Shown piece after piece: positions 36,236-45,386 of a DNA stretch of 64,000 bases. The stretch's first letter is position 1. Each line of letters opens with the position of its first letter. Under the pieces are notes generated by a model that was given only the letters and a program-made list of their open reading frames with translations, made no database searches and had not been told where the DNA came from. The translations under genes and the position numbers were made by a program. This DNA comes from Gordonia sp. PDNC005 (GTDB taxonomy: Bacteria > Actinomycetota > Actinomycetes > Mycobacteriales > Mycobacteriaceae), in NCBI RefSeq assembly GCF_016919385.1, contig NZ_CP070351.1:3720001-3784000 (forward strand), in the 5' to 3' direction.

Positions 36236-37827
36236 GGCAGCAGAATACCGGGATTGAGGATCCCGTTGGGGTCCAGAGCATTCTTCACGGCACGCAGCGC
36301 GGTCACCTGAACGTCACCGACCTCTTCGAGATAGGTGCCACGGTGATCAGTGCCGACCGCGTGATGGTGAGTGATCGACGCACCGGCCGCGCGGATCGCG
36401 GCGTTCGCGGCCGCCTTCGCCTTGCCCCACTGCTCGAGCGGATCGGCGAGAGCGTTGGAGATCACGGTGAAGTACAGCGAGGCGCCGGTCGGGTAGACGT
36501 GGGAGATGTGGCACATGACCACGGCGGGCGTGCCCTGCTCGCCGAGGGCTCCGGTGACCGCAGCCGTGACGTCGGCCTTCAGCTTGTCGATGTTCGACCA
36601 GAAGGTCACGGTCTCCAAGGTCTCCACCAGCGCGCCCGCGTCGAGCAGCGGATCACGCAGGTACGGGCCACGGAACCGGCCTTCTCGCCAGTGCTCACCC
36701 GGCTCGGTTCCGAGCGGAGTGCCGCCGAGGTCGGCCAGACGCGCCGACACGTAGGCATCGCGGCATTCGACGTCGGCCTGGTCGCCTTCGAATCCGACGA
36801 CCATCAGGCAGCCGCCCACCGGACCGCTCGCCGACCCGGCTGCCGACGGGTTCGCCAGGTTGAGGCCGGTCTCGGCCTCGTCGGACAGACGCAGCACCGT
36901 GGGCTTGACGTTGGCCTGTGCGACAGCGCGCATCGCAGCAGCGCCTGCGGCGAAGTCGGGGAAGTGCCAACCGTAGAAGCGGCGGACGGTCGGCACCGGG
37001 TGGACGTGGACCCGCACCTGCGTGACCACGCCGAACGCACCTTCGCTGCCGAGGATCAGTTGCCGCAGGTCAGGGCCTGCGGCCGACTTCGGGGCGGTGC
37101 CGATCTCGGCGACGCCGCCCGGGGTCGCGAGGGTCAGGCCGACGACCATCTCGTCGAAGCGGCCGTAGCCGATCGACGACTGACCGGCCGAACGGGTGAC
37201 GGCGCAGCCGCCGACCGTTGCGCCCTCGTACGACTGCGGGAAGTGCCCGAGCTCAAATCCGTGCTCGCCGAGCAGACGTTCGGCGTCGGGAAGGCGCGTG
37301 CCTGCAGCGAAGGTCGCGATCTGCGAGACCTCGTCGAGGTTGATCAGTCCGGTCAGCTGACGGAGGTCGAGGCTGATGATCGGACGCGTGCGATCGGGGA
37401 CGAGGCCGCCGGTGACGGTGGTGCCTCCGGCGTAGGGGCTCAGCCCGATGCCGGCGGAGTCGCACACTGCGAGGACGGCGGCGACCTGGTCCGCGGTGGT
37501 CGGGGCGACGACCGCATCCGGCGCATCGCTGGCGTCTCCGGCGCGGAACTTCAGCAGGTCGGGAGTCGAGAAGCCGCGAAGACGGGCCGCACGAACTGTG
37601 TCGTCGGTGCTGACCTGCGCGCCGGTGGCGGTGAGGTCTGCCAGTGCCGCGTCGTCGAGTCGTGACGCGGGGATCACCAGGTCGACGGGTGCCGGCGCGG
37701 CTTGGTTGATGCCGAGCATGGTCAGCGCGCCGATCACCGAATCGGAGAGATGCATCGGGTCGTTCGGGTTGCCCCAGCGGCCCGGGGTGAAGTCGACGAC
37801 GTCGACGGCGGTCTCGCTCGTGGTCAT
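36232..37827 (-). CDS. FAD-linked oxidase, alkyldihydroxyacetonephosphate-synthase-like (Rv2251-type)
   Basis: 531 residues. The FAD_binding_4 (PCMH) domain is seen in VVAPTTADQVAAVLAVCDSAGIGLSPYAGGTTVTGG (about 110-145) and SAGQSSIGYGRFDEMVVGLTLATP. The C-terminal cap has the conserved triple histidine ITHHHAVG (487-489) and ends LDPNGILNPGILLP. It resembles plasmalogen-pathway ADPS, but a true ether-lipid role in actinobacteria is not shown. The ATG at 37827 has GGAAGG upstream. In operon with the lipid kinase, divergent from the TetR gene. Confidence 0.88.
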   Translation of the reverse strand: MTTSETAVDVVDFTPGRWGNPNDPMHLSDSVIGALTMLGINQAAPAPVDLVIPASRLDDAALADLTATGAQVSTDDTVRAARLRGFSTPDLLKFRAGDASDAPDAVVAPTTADQVAAVLAVCDSAGIGLSPYAGGTTVTGGLVPDRTRPIISLDLRQLTGLINLDEVSQIATFAAGTRLPDAERLLGEHGFELGHFPQSYEGATVGGCAVTRSAGQSSIGYGRFDEMVVGLTLATPGGVAEIGTAPKSAAGPDLRQLILGSEGAFGVVTQVRVHVHPVPTVRRFYGWHFPDFAAGAAAMRAVAQANVKPTVLRLSDEAETGLNLANPSAAGSASGPVGGCLMVVGFEGDQADVECRDAYVSARLADLGGTPLGTEPGEHWREGRFRGPYLRDPLLDAGALVETLETVTFWSNIDKLKADVTAAVTGALGEQGTPAVVMCHISHVYPTGASLYFTVISNALADPLEQWGKAKAAANAAIRAAGASITHHHAVGTDHRGTYLEEVGDVQVTALRAVKNALDPNGILNPGILLP

Positions 37828-37867
37828 TTTCGGCCTTCCGTTCAGCGTTGGTGATACAGTTATACAT

Positions 37868-38521
37868 ATGATGTCGCAGCGAATCAATGGAGCGCGAGCC
37901 AACGGGCCCTCCAGCTCGTCCCGCTCCCCGAGCGGAGTCGAGGGGAGAACCGCAGCGAACGCGATCAGCGAGGACGTGATTCTCGATGCCGCGGCGAAGC
38001 TGATGTCCACCATCGGCATCCGGCGCACCACGATGGCCGACGTCGCGCGGACCGCCGAGGTGTCCCGCGCGACTCTCTACCGGCGTTTTCCGAACGTGGA
38101 ATCGCTTGCCGCACAGGTCACCACACGAGAGTTCACGCGCATCGCAGCCGAATCGCCCGCCCACGAGAGTCTCGCAACGCGTGAGTCGATGATCGTCGGA
38201 CTCGTGCACCTCGTGAGCGCCGCCCGGAAGCATCCTCTGCTGCAGCGGATCATCGAGCTCGATCCCGAGTTCCTCATGCCGTACCTGCTCCATCGCACCG
38301 GTCGGACGTCGCGCAGTCAGCTCGACACGATCGAGCACCTGCTGGCCGCAGGTCAGGCAGCGGGAGAGATCCGCGACGGCGACGCGGCCCGGATGGCGAC
38401 CACCGTCCTGCAGATGGCGTGGTCGTTTGCGCTGACCGGCCCCGTCTTCACCGACCCCGACGACGTCGACGCGCTCGACGACGAACTCTCGGAACTCCTC
38501 GAAAGGTACCTCCGCCCATGA
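37868..38521 (+). CDS. TetR/AcrR-family regulator (Rv2250c-type)
   Basis: 217 residues. After a polar 30-residue lead, the helix-turn-helix spans about 36-80 (ILDAAAKLMSTIGIRRTTMADVARTAEVSRATLYRRF). Two adjacent ATG codons begin it. Translationally coupled to glpD (ATGA overlap) and divergent from the FAD-oxidase/lipid-kinase pair across 40 bp, so it probably controls both arms of the glycerolipid cluster. The short AT-rich gap must hold both promoters. Confidence 0.88.
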   Translation: MMSQRINGARANGPSSSSRSPSGVEGRTAANAISEDVILDAAAKLMSTIGIRRTTMADVARTAEVSRATLYRRFPNVESLAAQVTTREFTRIAAESPAHESLATRESMIVGLVHLVSAARKHPLLQRIIELDPEFLMPYLLHRTGRTSRSQLDTIEHLLAAGQAAGEIRDGDAARMATTVLQMAWSFALTGPVFTDPDDVDALDDELSELLERYLRP

Positions 38522-40071
38522 CCTCCGACATGCTCATCGGCCACCCCTCCATCGACCCCTCGTCGCTTCTGTCACCTTCGCGTCGGAGCGCCGACCTGGC
38601 TCGGCTCGCTGCATCGCCGGCAGTGGATCTCGTGGTGATCGGCGGCGGCGTGACCGGTGCCGGTGTTGCCCTCGACGCCGTCTCGCGCGGCCTGTCGACG
38701 GTGCTCATCGAGAGCCGTGATCTTGCGTTCGGCACCAGCCGGTGGTCATCGAAGTTGGTGCACGGCGGCCTTCGATACCTGGCGTCCGGCGCAGTCGGCA
38801 TCGCCTACGAGAGCGCCGTAGAGCGTGACGCGTTGATCTGCACGATCGCTCCGCACCTGGTGCGGCCGCTGCCGCAGGTGGTGCCGCTGACGAAGGACGT
38901 CAACTTCTTCAACGCCGCACTGACGCGGACAGGATTCCTCGCCGGTGACGCGCTGCGAATCGCCGCCAAGACACCTTCGTCCACACTGGCCCGCTCGCGG
39001 CGCATCTCCGCCTCCGAGGTTGTTGAGCTCGCGCCGACCGTCAAGCAGGACGGCCTGCGCGGCGGCCTCCTGAACTGGGACGGACAGCTCAACGACGACG
39101 CCCGTCTTGTGATCGGCATCGCGCGGACCGCGGCTTCACTCGGGGCGACCGTCCTGACCCACGCCCGCGCCGACCAGGTGACCGGAACGTCTGTCGACGT
39201 GACCGACGAACTCACCGGCGCCAGCTTCGGCATCCGCGCGAAGGCCGTCGTGAACGCGACCGGAGTATGGGCCGCACAGGTCGACTCCGCGATCGCCCTT
39301 CGCCCGAGCCGTGGCACTCATCTGGTGATGAGTCAGGACAGCTTCAACGGCCTGACGGCCGGACTCACCGTCGCCGTGCCCGGCCATTTCGGCCGCTACG
39401 TCTTCGCTCTCCCGCAGGCCGACGGCCGCGTGTACGTCGGGCTCACTGACGAGGAGGCCGATGGCGAGATTCCGGACGTTCCGCGGCCTGAGGAGTCGGA
39501 GATCGACTTCCTTCTCGACACGGTGAACCTCGCACTCGGCACACCGCTGTCTCGTGACGATGTCATCGGCACGTACTCCGGGCTGCGCCCCCTTCTCGAT
39601 TCCGGATCGGGCGAGACGTCGGACGTCTCCCGCAAGCACGCCGTCCTGACACGCGGCGACGGACTGGTGACCGTGGTCGGCGGCAAGCTGACCACCTACC
39701 GTCGAATGGCACAGGATGCCGTCGACGCAGCGATCCAGGCGTCCGGCCTCACCGCATCCGAGTGCCGGACACGCGCATTGCCGCTGGTCGGGGCCGCGGG
39801 GCCGGACGTCCTCGCCGGCGTCAACGCGCCCGATCGTTTGGTCGCGAAGTACGGGACGGAAGCTCCGGCCGTCGTCGACCTCGGGGCATCCGTCCCAGCC
39901 CTCGCCTCGCCGGTGGCCGACGGCACCGAAGTGACCGGCGCCGAGTTCGTGTTCGGTGTGCACGCCGAGGGCGCGATCACCGTGGACGATGTTCTCGAGC
40001 GCCGATCCCGCCTCTCCCTCACCCCACTCGTCGCCGACGCCGCCCGCCCCGCCGCGGAGGCTGCGTTCTAG
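38518..40071 (+). CDS. glpD: FAD-dependent glycerol-3-phosphate dehydrogenase
   Basis: 517 residues. Rossmann dinucleotide site DLVVIGGGVTGAGVALDAVSRG (about 37-58), the family motifs TSRWSSKLVHGGLRYL and ATGVWA, and the C-terminal DAO_C domain. It oxidises glycerol 3-phosphate to dihydroxyacetone phosphate at the membrane, passing electrons to quinone. With the TetR, FAD-oxidase and lipid kinase it forms the block conserved as Rv2249c-Rv2252, linking glycerol phosphate to lipid synthesis. Confidence 0.95.
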   Translation: MTSDMLIGHPSIDPSSLLSPSRRSADLARLAASPAVDLVVIGGGVTGAGVALDAVSRGLSTVLIESRDLAFGTSRWSSKLVHGGLRYLASGAVGIAYESAVERDALICTIAPHLVRPLPQVVPLTKDVNFFNAALTRTGFLAGDALRIAAKTPSSTLARSRRISASEVVELAPTVKQDGLRGGLLNWDGQLNDDARLVIGIARTAASLGATVLTHARADQVTGTSVDVTDELTGASFGIRAKAVVNATGVWAAQVDSAIALRPSRGTHLVMSQDSFNGLTAGLTVAVPGHFGRYVFALPQADGRVYVGLTDEEADGEIPDVPRPEESEIDFLLDTVNLALGTPLSRDDVIGTYSGLRPLLDSGSGETSDVSRKHAVLTRGDGLVTVVGGKLTTYRRMAQDAVDAAIQASGLTASECRTRALPLVGAAGPDVLAGVNAPDRLVAKYGTEAPAVVDLGASVPALASPVADGTEVTGAEFVFGVHAEGAITVDDVLERRSRLSLTPLVADAARPAAEAAF

Positions 40072-40088
40072 CCGTCTCCAGACGGGGA

Positions 40089-41300
40089 CTAGTCGGGGAG
40101 CATCGGGGCGTCGTCGCCGTGATGACGGTTGATCAGTGCGCCGCGGGTGACGGCGTCGCGGCCGAACTTGCCACGTAGGGAGTCGACGGCGATGTCGAGA
40201 GCGGCGGCGTGATCGTCGCCGTCGAACGGCAGGGTGAGTTGGACGGCGCCGTGGTCGGCGAGATTCGTCAATGAGAGCCCGATCAGTGTGCAGCCTCGTG
40301 CCCGGACGAGCGGCATCGCATCGGCGAGCAGTCCGCGTGCCACCGCGAGGATCGTCTCCGTCGAGTCCGTCGGATCGGGCAGCGAGCGGGATCGGGTGAC
40401 CGCGTCGAAGTCCTGAAACCGAAGCCGAAGGACCACGGTCCGTGTCAGCCGGTCGGCCTTGCGAAGCCTGACGCCGAGACGGTCGACGATCGCCAGGAGT
40501 GTCGCCTCGATATCGGACTCCGACTTGATCCGACGTCCGAGCGCGCGCTGTGCCCCGATCGATCGGCGTCGCCTTCCTGTCTCGACCCGCCTCGGGTCCC
40601 GGGCCATCGACAGCGCGTACAAGTGCGCGCCGGTACCGCGGCCGAGAAGCCCGCACATGCGCGACTCCCCCAACTCGGCGATCTGCCCCACTGTCGAGAT
40701 CCCGGCGTCAAACAGGCGTGCCTCCGTCTTCGCTCCCACACCCCACAACCTCCGCACGGGAAGCGGATGGAGGAAGTCGAGTTCACGCCCGGCCTCCACA
40801 TGTAGAAGGCCGTCCGGCTTGCCGACCGCGCTCGCGACCTTCGCCAGAAACTTGCTGCGCGCCACGCCCACGGTGATCGGCAGACCGACGTCGACCCGGA
40901 CACGCTCCCGCAGGCGCTCCGCTATCTCGACCGGCGTCCCGCTGATCTTGCGCAGGCCGGAGACGTCGAGGAACGCTTCGTCGACCGATATTCCCTCCAC
41001 CAGCGGCGTCACGTCCCGGAACACATCAAAGACCGCCTTCGAAGCCTGCATGTACGCGTCGAACCGCGCGGGCATCGTCACCGCCGTCGGACACAATGCT
41101 CGCGCCTCGTGACCGGGCATCGGGGATCGGACGCCGACGGCTTTCGCCTCGTAACTCGCCGCCAACACGACGCCGCCCCCGACGAGCACGGGACGCCCAC
41201 GAAGATGCGGGTGATCGCGTTGCTCGACCGACGCGTAGAACGAGTCGAGATCGGCGTGGAGGATCGACGCGTCGGCGCGTTCGAACTGTTCGATCCTCAT
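40089..41300 (-). CDS. dinB: DNA polymerase IV (Y family)
   Basis: 403 residues. Catalytic DLDSFYASVEQ (17-27) and SVDEAFLDVSG (about 105-115) carry the metal-binding acidic residues. The little-finger domain follows, and a beta-clamp-binding motif QLTLPF lies near 364-369. It performs translesion synthesis. The tail after the clamp motif is short. Convergent with glpD, with a small CCGTC/GACGG hairpin in the 17-bp gap. Confidence 0.95.
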   Translation of the reverse strand: MRIEQFERADASILHADLDSFYASVEQRDHPHLRGRPVLVGGGVVLAASYEAKAVGVRSPMPGHEARALCPTAVTMPARFDAYMQASKAVFDVFRDVTPLVEGISVDEAFLDVSGLRKISGTPVEIAERLRERVRVDVGLPITVGVARSKFLAKVASAVGKPDGLLHVEAGRELDFLHPLPVRRLWGVGAKTEARLFDAGISTVGQIAELGESRMCGLLGRGTGAHLYALSMARDPRRVETGRRRRSIGAQRALGRRIKSESDIEATLLAIVDRLGVRLRKADRLTRTVVLRLRFQDFDAVTRSRSLPDPTDSTETILAVARGLLADAMPLVRARGCTLIGLSLTNLADHGAVQLTLPFDGDDHAAALDIAVDSLRGKFGRDAVTRGALINRHHGDDAPMLPD

Positions 41301-41344
41301 GCAGCGATCATGGCACCCCGGTACGACAATCTCCGGTGGTCGAC

Positions 41345-41358
41345 ATGACAGATGTCAT
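41345..41358. promoter_or_regulatory. Palindrome upstream of ABC/two-component operon
   Basis: ATGACA - GA - TGTCAT, a perfect 6-bp dyad 79 bp before the first gene of the ABC transporter/histidine-kinase operon and 44 bp before dinB. It could be the binding site of the NarL-type regulator encoded at 44530, or a dinB-side operator; it does not match a LexA box. Confidence 0.42.
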
Positions 41359-41437
41359 CGGATTTCCATGACGAGCGCACACGAACCGATGACTCTGCGC
41401 ACTACTGCACACACCCGCAGGCCGCGAGGCTTGACGC

Positions 41438-41716
41438 ATGAACACAACACCTTCCGCCGGACACTCCCCCCGGCCCGAGCCCGGCCTCCGCGACGCCTCG
41501 TTCCACGACCTGTTCATGGACTGCTGCCGCCTCGGCCCGGCACCGACGCGATCCCGAGAGCTGTTCGCAATCGGTGTGACCGCTGTCCTCATCGGACTGG
41601 TGCTCGTCATCGTGCAGCCCCCTCTGGCCGCCGGAGCGTTCGCGGTCGGCATCGCCGGCGCATTCATGGCGGTGCGCTGGGGTATCGGCACCCGCGACAA
41701 GTGGACCCGCCGATGA
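41438..41716 (+). CDS. Small membrane protein of the ABC/two-component operon
   Basis: 92 residues. The N-terminal half is soluble (DASFHDLFMDCCRLGP); two hydrophobic helices span about 43-60 and 62-80; basic C-terminus GTRDKWTRR. First gene of a five-gene run, each overlapping the next by 4 bp. No recognised family; it may be an accessory subunit or sensor partner. Confidence 0.68.
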   Translation: MNTTPSAGHSPRPEPGLRDASFHDLFMDCCRLGPAPTRSRELFAIGVTAVLIGLVLVIVQPPLAAGAFAVGIAGAFMAVRWGIGTRDKWTRR

Positions 41717-42633
41717 CCGCGATCATCGACGCCAACAACCTGCACCGTTGGTACGGACACGGCGACGCCGCCTATCACGCGGTTCGCGGTGTCGACCTCA
41801 CCGTCGACGAGGGCGAGGTGTTCGCCCTGCTCGGAACCAACGGTGCAGGCAAGACGTCGACCCTCGATCTTCTCGAAGGCCTGGCGACACCGGACGACGG
41901 AACGGTCGCGGTGTTCGGGCTCGATCCCGTCAACGATCGGCGGGCGGTCCGTCCAGACGTGGGCATCATGCTTCAGTCCGGAGGGCTGCCCGCCGAACTG
42001 ACCGTCGCCGAGACTCTCGAGATGTGGCGCGGCACCTGCAGCCATCCGACCACCGTGGACGACGTTCTCGGGAAGGTCCGCCTCGCGGGCCGGGCAGACG
42101 TCCGAGTCGGCTCGCTGTCCGGCGGCGAGAAACGCCGCGTCGACCTGGCGTGCGCTCTGCTGGGCCGCCCGCGACTGCTCTTCCTCGACGAGCCGACCAC
42201 CGGTCTCGATCCAGAGAGCCGGCGTGCCACCTGGACGCTCCTCACCGACCTCAAGGCCGCGGGCGTCACGATGGTTCTGACAACCCACTATCTCGACGAA
42301 GCGGAAGCACTCGCGGATCGGATCGCGATAATGCACGCCGGGGCCGTCTCGCGGGAGGGCACGCTGCGCGACATCGTCGACGCTCACCCATCCACCGTCA
42401 CGTTCGACGCCCCGGACGTTGCACTCCCGGAGTTCAGCGGCATGCATTCCGAAGCGGGCCGAGTGGAAATCCGCACCTTCGCCCTCCAGCGCGACCTGCA
42501 CAGGCTACTGACCTGGGCAGACGCCGCCGACGTGCAACTGACAGGTCTGGCGGCACGAGCAGCATCGCTCGAGTCGGTATTCCTCGACATCGCTGGAGAG
42601 ACCACCCTTGCGACGACCGGAGCGAACCGATGA
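41713..42633 (+). CDS. ABC transporter ATP-binding protein
   Basis: 306 residues. Walker A GTNGAGKTST (about 40-49), signature LSGGEKRRVDLA, Walker B LLFLDEPTTGLDP and H-loop TTHYLDEAE. The DrrA/NodI-like long C-terminal extension (about 215-306) is typical of export ATPases. Works with the permease overlapping its stop; control by the downstream two-component system suggests export of a membrane-active drug, peptide or lipid. Confidence 0.93.
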   Translation: MTAIIDANNLHRWYGHGDAAYHAVRGVDLTVDEGEVFALLGTNGAGKTSTLDLLEGLATPDDGTVAVFGLDPVNDRRAVRPDVGIMLQSGGLPAELTVAETLEMWRGTCSHPTTVDDVLGKVRLAGRADVRVGSLSGGEKRRVDLACALLGRPRLLFLDEPTTGLDPESRRATWTLLTDLKAAGVTMVLTTHYLDEAEALADRIAIMHAGAVSREGTLRDIVDAHPSTVTFDAPDVALPEFSGMHSEAGRVEIRTFALQRDLHRLLTWADAADVQLTGLAARAASLESVFLDIAGETTLATTGANR

Positions 42634-43397
42634 CCACTGCAGACACTTTCCGCCGCCGCCCGCTGTACTCACTGGCTCGCGCCGAGTTCCGTCAGTTCCT
42701 CCGCAACAGGACTCTCGTGGTGATGGGCATCGTGTTCCCCGTCCTCCTGCCACTCACGATCTTCCTGCTCTCTCGCAGCAACGGCGTCACTCACGACTCG
42801 GTCGCGGCGACGTTCGACATGTTCGCGCTGTACGCCTTGGTGTTCGTGCAGTTCTACACGGTGCTGTCGATGGTCACGACACGCCGTGGCGAGGGCGTGC
42901 TGAAACGACTGCGCACCGGTGAGGCCGCCGACTGGCAGATACTCGCCGCACCTAACGTGCCGGGCGTGACGGTGACCGCCGCCTCGTCGCTTGTGGTCGC
43001 GGTCGTCGTCTACGGTTCCGGTGGTCCCGCTCCGGCGAATCCGCTTCTCATCGTCCTGGGCCTCGCCGCGGGGGTGCCCGTGTTCGGCCTGTTGGCCCTC
43101 GCCACCAGCGGATTCACGAAGAACGCCGAGGCCGCCCAGATCACGTCCCTGCCGGTCATGGCCCTGGCCATGATCGGGATGGGCAACATTCGCGACGCCC
43201 TGCCCGACCGTGCCGCCGACATCGTCGGATGGACGCCTTACGCCGCGGTGTCCGACCTGGTGCGCCTCGGCGCGTCGGACGGCACCGTCAGCGGGACGTT
43301 CGCCGACTCGGCCGGTCCGATTGCGACACTGATCATATGGACCGCACTCGCGATCGGCCTCGTCTACAAATCGTTCCGCTGGGACGACCGCGGATGA
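42630..43397 (+). CDS. ABC-2 type transporter permease
   Basis: 255 residues, six predicted membrane helices. The ABC-2 pattern includes LARAEFRQFLRNRTLVVMGIVFPVLLP, then TRRGEGVLKRLRTGEA (about 86-101), the cytosolic coupling region. A short soluble N-terminus. Partner of the ATPase encoded just upstream (ATGA overlap) and coupled to the histidine kinase downstream. Confidence 0.9.
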   Translation: MTTADTFRRRPLYSLARAEFRQFLRNRTLVVMGIVFPVLLPLTIFLLSRSNGVTHDSVAATFDMFALYALVFVQFYTVLSMVTTRRGEGVLKRLRTGEAADWQILAAPNVPGVTVTAASSLVVAVVVYGSGGPAPANPLLIVLGLAAGVPVFGLLALATSGFTKNAEAAQITSLPVMALAMIGMGNIRDALPDRAADIVGWTPYAAVSDLVRLGASDGTVSGTFADSAGPIATLIIWTALAIGLVYKSFRWDDRG

Positions 43398-44533
43398 ATC
43401 TCACGCCCGGGCGATGGTCCCGCTTGTCCGAACCGGCCAAGTATCGGGCCTACACTCGGGCCACGCTGCTCGGCGTAGTCACGATGGTCGGGGTGCTCGC
43501 CGCCGCTAATCTTCGCGAACACGCCGGTGTACTGGCCGTGATGCTGACGGCGACGGTGTCTGCATTGATGGCTTTCGAGGCCCGCCCCGAGTTGACCGGG
43601 CGTGATGCTCCGCGACTCGACTCGTGGCTCACCCGCATCGCCACCGTGGGATTCGCCGGATCATGGCTTGCCGGATTGATCGCGGCGCACTCGTCGACCG
43701 GCGACGCCGTCGCGTTCGCACGCGGTGGCGCCTGGTTCGTCGTGGTGCTCGCAGCTGCAGCCCTGCTCCCGTTCATGACGAGACGCTGGGAGCTTCTCGC
43801 TGCGATTGCCCTCATCACCGCGGTCGTGTCGGGCGCTCCGGACGGTCGGCCGGTGAACGTGCTGCCTCCCGCACTCGTGGCCGTGTTCTGCTGCGGGACC
43901 ACACGAGCGTCGCTGTGGGCACTTCGGATCGTCGACGACCTCGACGAAGCCCGCCGGACACAGGCCGAACTCGAAGTCGCCGAGGAACGGCTGCGGTTCG
44001 CGCGCGACCTTCACGACGTGGTGGGCCGCGGATTCTCCACTATCGCGGTGAAGAGCGAACTCGCGTCGCGACTTCTCCACGCCGGGGCCTCTGACCTGGC
44101 AGCCACCGAGATGGACGAGATCAAGGCTCTCGCCGTGTCGTCCATGGAGGAGATGCGCTCGTTGGTGCGCGGCTACCGCGGTATCGATCTGCCCGGGGAG
44201 GTGGCCGGAGCCCGGTCGCTCCTCGCCGCCGCGGGCTGCGACCTGGTGATCGCAGGACGACCCGAGGACGTCCCGGAGCGACTCCACGAAGCGGCCGCAT
44301 GGGTGGTCCGCGAAGGAACCACCAACATCGTCCGGCATTCGTCCGCCACCACTGCGACACTCGATCTCGGCTCGGCCGGGATGAAGCTGACCAACAACGG
44401 CGTCGTCGCCCCGGTCGGCGCTCAATCCGGACTCCGCGGCCTGTCCGAGCGCCTCGCTGCCGTCGGCGGTGTCGTGACCACGGGCTCCGCCGATGGAGCC
44501 TTCACCCTGGACGTTCGTTGGGAGACGACATGA
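43394..44533 (+). CDS. Sensor histidine kinase (NarL/DesK type)
   Basis: 379 residues. The N-terminal membrane region (about 25-175) has five to six helices with almost no extracellular loop, the intramembrane-sensing type. A short coiled helix (about 180-200) leads to the HisKA_3 box RFARDLHDVVGRG (phospho-acceptor H207) and a compact HATPase domain with VVREGTTNIVRHS and SGLRGLSERLAA. It likely senses membrane stress or a drug and phosphorylates the regulator encoded next. Confidence 0.92.
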   Translation: MNLTPGRWSRLSEPAKYRAYTRATLLGVVTMVGVLAAANLREHAGVLAVMLTATVSALMAFEARPELTGRDAPRLDSWLTRIATVGFAGSWLAGLIAAHSSTGDAVAFARGGAWFVVVLAAAALLPFMTRRWELLAAIALITAVVSGAPDGRPVNVLPPALVAVFCCGTTRASLWALRIVDDLDEARRTQAELEVAEERLRFARDLHDVVGRGFSTIAVKSELASRLLHAGASDLAATEMDEIKALAVSSMEEMRSLVRGYRGIDLPGEVAGARSLLAAAGCDLVIAGRPEDVPERLHEAAAWVVREGTTNIVRHSSATTATLDLGSAGMKLTNNGVVAPVGAQSGLRGLSERLAAVGGVVTTGSADGAFTLDVRWETT

Positions 44534-45150
44534 TTCCGGTTCTACTGGCCGACGACGAGACCCTCATTCGGTCGGCTATGGCCACCATGCTCGGGCTGGA
44601 GGACGACCTCGACGTCGTCGCCGACGTCAGCACTGGAGAGGACCTCGTCCGTCTGTGGCGGGCGCGAGTCGACGGCGGTCTCCCGACCGCGGTCGCCGTC
44701 CTCGATCTGCAGCTTCCCGGTATCGACGGCATCGAGGTCGCTCAGCATATCCTGGCGATGTCGCCGGATGCGGGAACACTCATCGTGACGAGCCACGGTC
44801 GTCCCGGATATCTGAAACGTGCACTCTCGGTCGGCGTTCGTGGATTCCTGCCCAAGACGGCGTCGGCGGAGACACTCGCCGCAGTGATCCGGTCCGTGCA
44901 CGACGGCGGGCGCTACGTCGATCCGGAGCTCGCCGCCGAAGCCATCTCCACCGGCGACTCGGTGCTCACCGCACGCGAGGCCGATGTACTCGAGTTCGCG
45001 ATCGACGGCTCGTCGATCGACGAGATCGCGGCACGCGCGCACCTGTCCCCCGGTACCACGCGCAACTACCTCTCGTCGGCGATGGCCAAGCTCGCCGTCG
45101 CCAACCGATACGAGGCCGCCGTCAAGGCCCGAGAACTCGGCTGGATCTGA
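44530..45150 (+). CDS. NarL/LuxR-family response regulator
   Basis: 206 residues. The receiver domain has acidic residues near the N-terminus (ADDET), phospho-acceptor D59 in VLDLQLPG and the switch lysine in FLPKTAS (about K108). The C-terminal LuxR-type HTH spans about 145-195 (LTAREADVLEFAIDGSSIDEIAARAHLSPGTTRNYL). Partner of the overlapping histidine kinase; it probably activates the ABC operon, perhaps through the palindrome at 41345. Confidence 0.93.
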   Translation: MIPVLLADDETLIRSAMATMLGLEDDLDVVADVSTGEDLVRLWRARVDGGLPTAVAVLDLQLPGIDGIEVAQHILAMSPDAGTLIVTSHGRPGYLKRALSVGVRGFLPKTASAETLAAVIRSVHDGGRYVDPELAAEAISTGDSVLTAREADVLEFAIDGSSIDEIAARAHLSPGTTRNYLSSAMAKLAVANRYEAAVKARELGWI

Positions 45151-45167
45151 AACCGTGCGGATTTCCC

Positions 45168-45340
45168 TGCGAGTCACTGCTCCTTGAACGAGCTTGCGAG
45201 TCACTGTTCCCCGAGCGACCCGCACGTCCCCTGCTCCTTGAGCGAGCTTGCGAGTCGAAAGGTGTTGCCGCAGGAGCCTTTCGACTCGCTTCGCTCGCTC
45301 AAGGAGCAGGTGGAGGCCGCTCACCAAAGGAGCAGGTAGA
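45168..45340. repeat. REP-like palindromic repeat cluster
   Basis: The 236-bp gap after the response regulator contains CTGCTCCTTGAGCGAGC-type units. One full unit runs 45231-45262, its near-perfect inverted copy 45277-45309, and a diverged direct copy 45177-45200. TGCGAGTCACTG is also directly repeated (45168, 45195). The main pair would fold into a stem of about 30 bp. It looks like an interspersed intergenic repeat family of mycolata; it may also end transcription. Confidence 0.78.
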
Positions 45341-45386
45341 GGCGCCGCGCTCAAGACGCGGGAGGGGCGGAGTCGCGAGACCGGCG

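Noticed and set aside
37851..37873. AT-rich stretch before the TetR gene at 37868 as an operator
   Set aside because: I compared it with its reverse complement and found no convincing dyad.
40072..40088. Small CCGTC/GACGG hairpin between glpD and dinB
   Set aside because: Five-base stem in a 17-bp gap is too weak to call a terminator.
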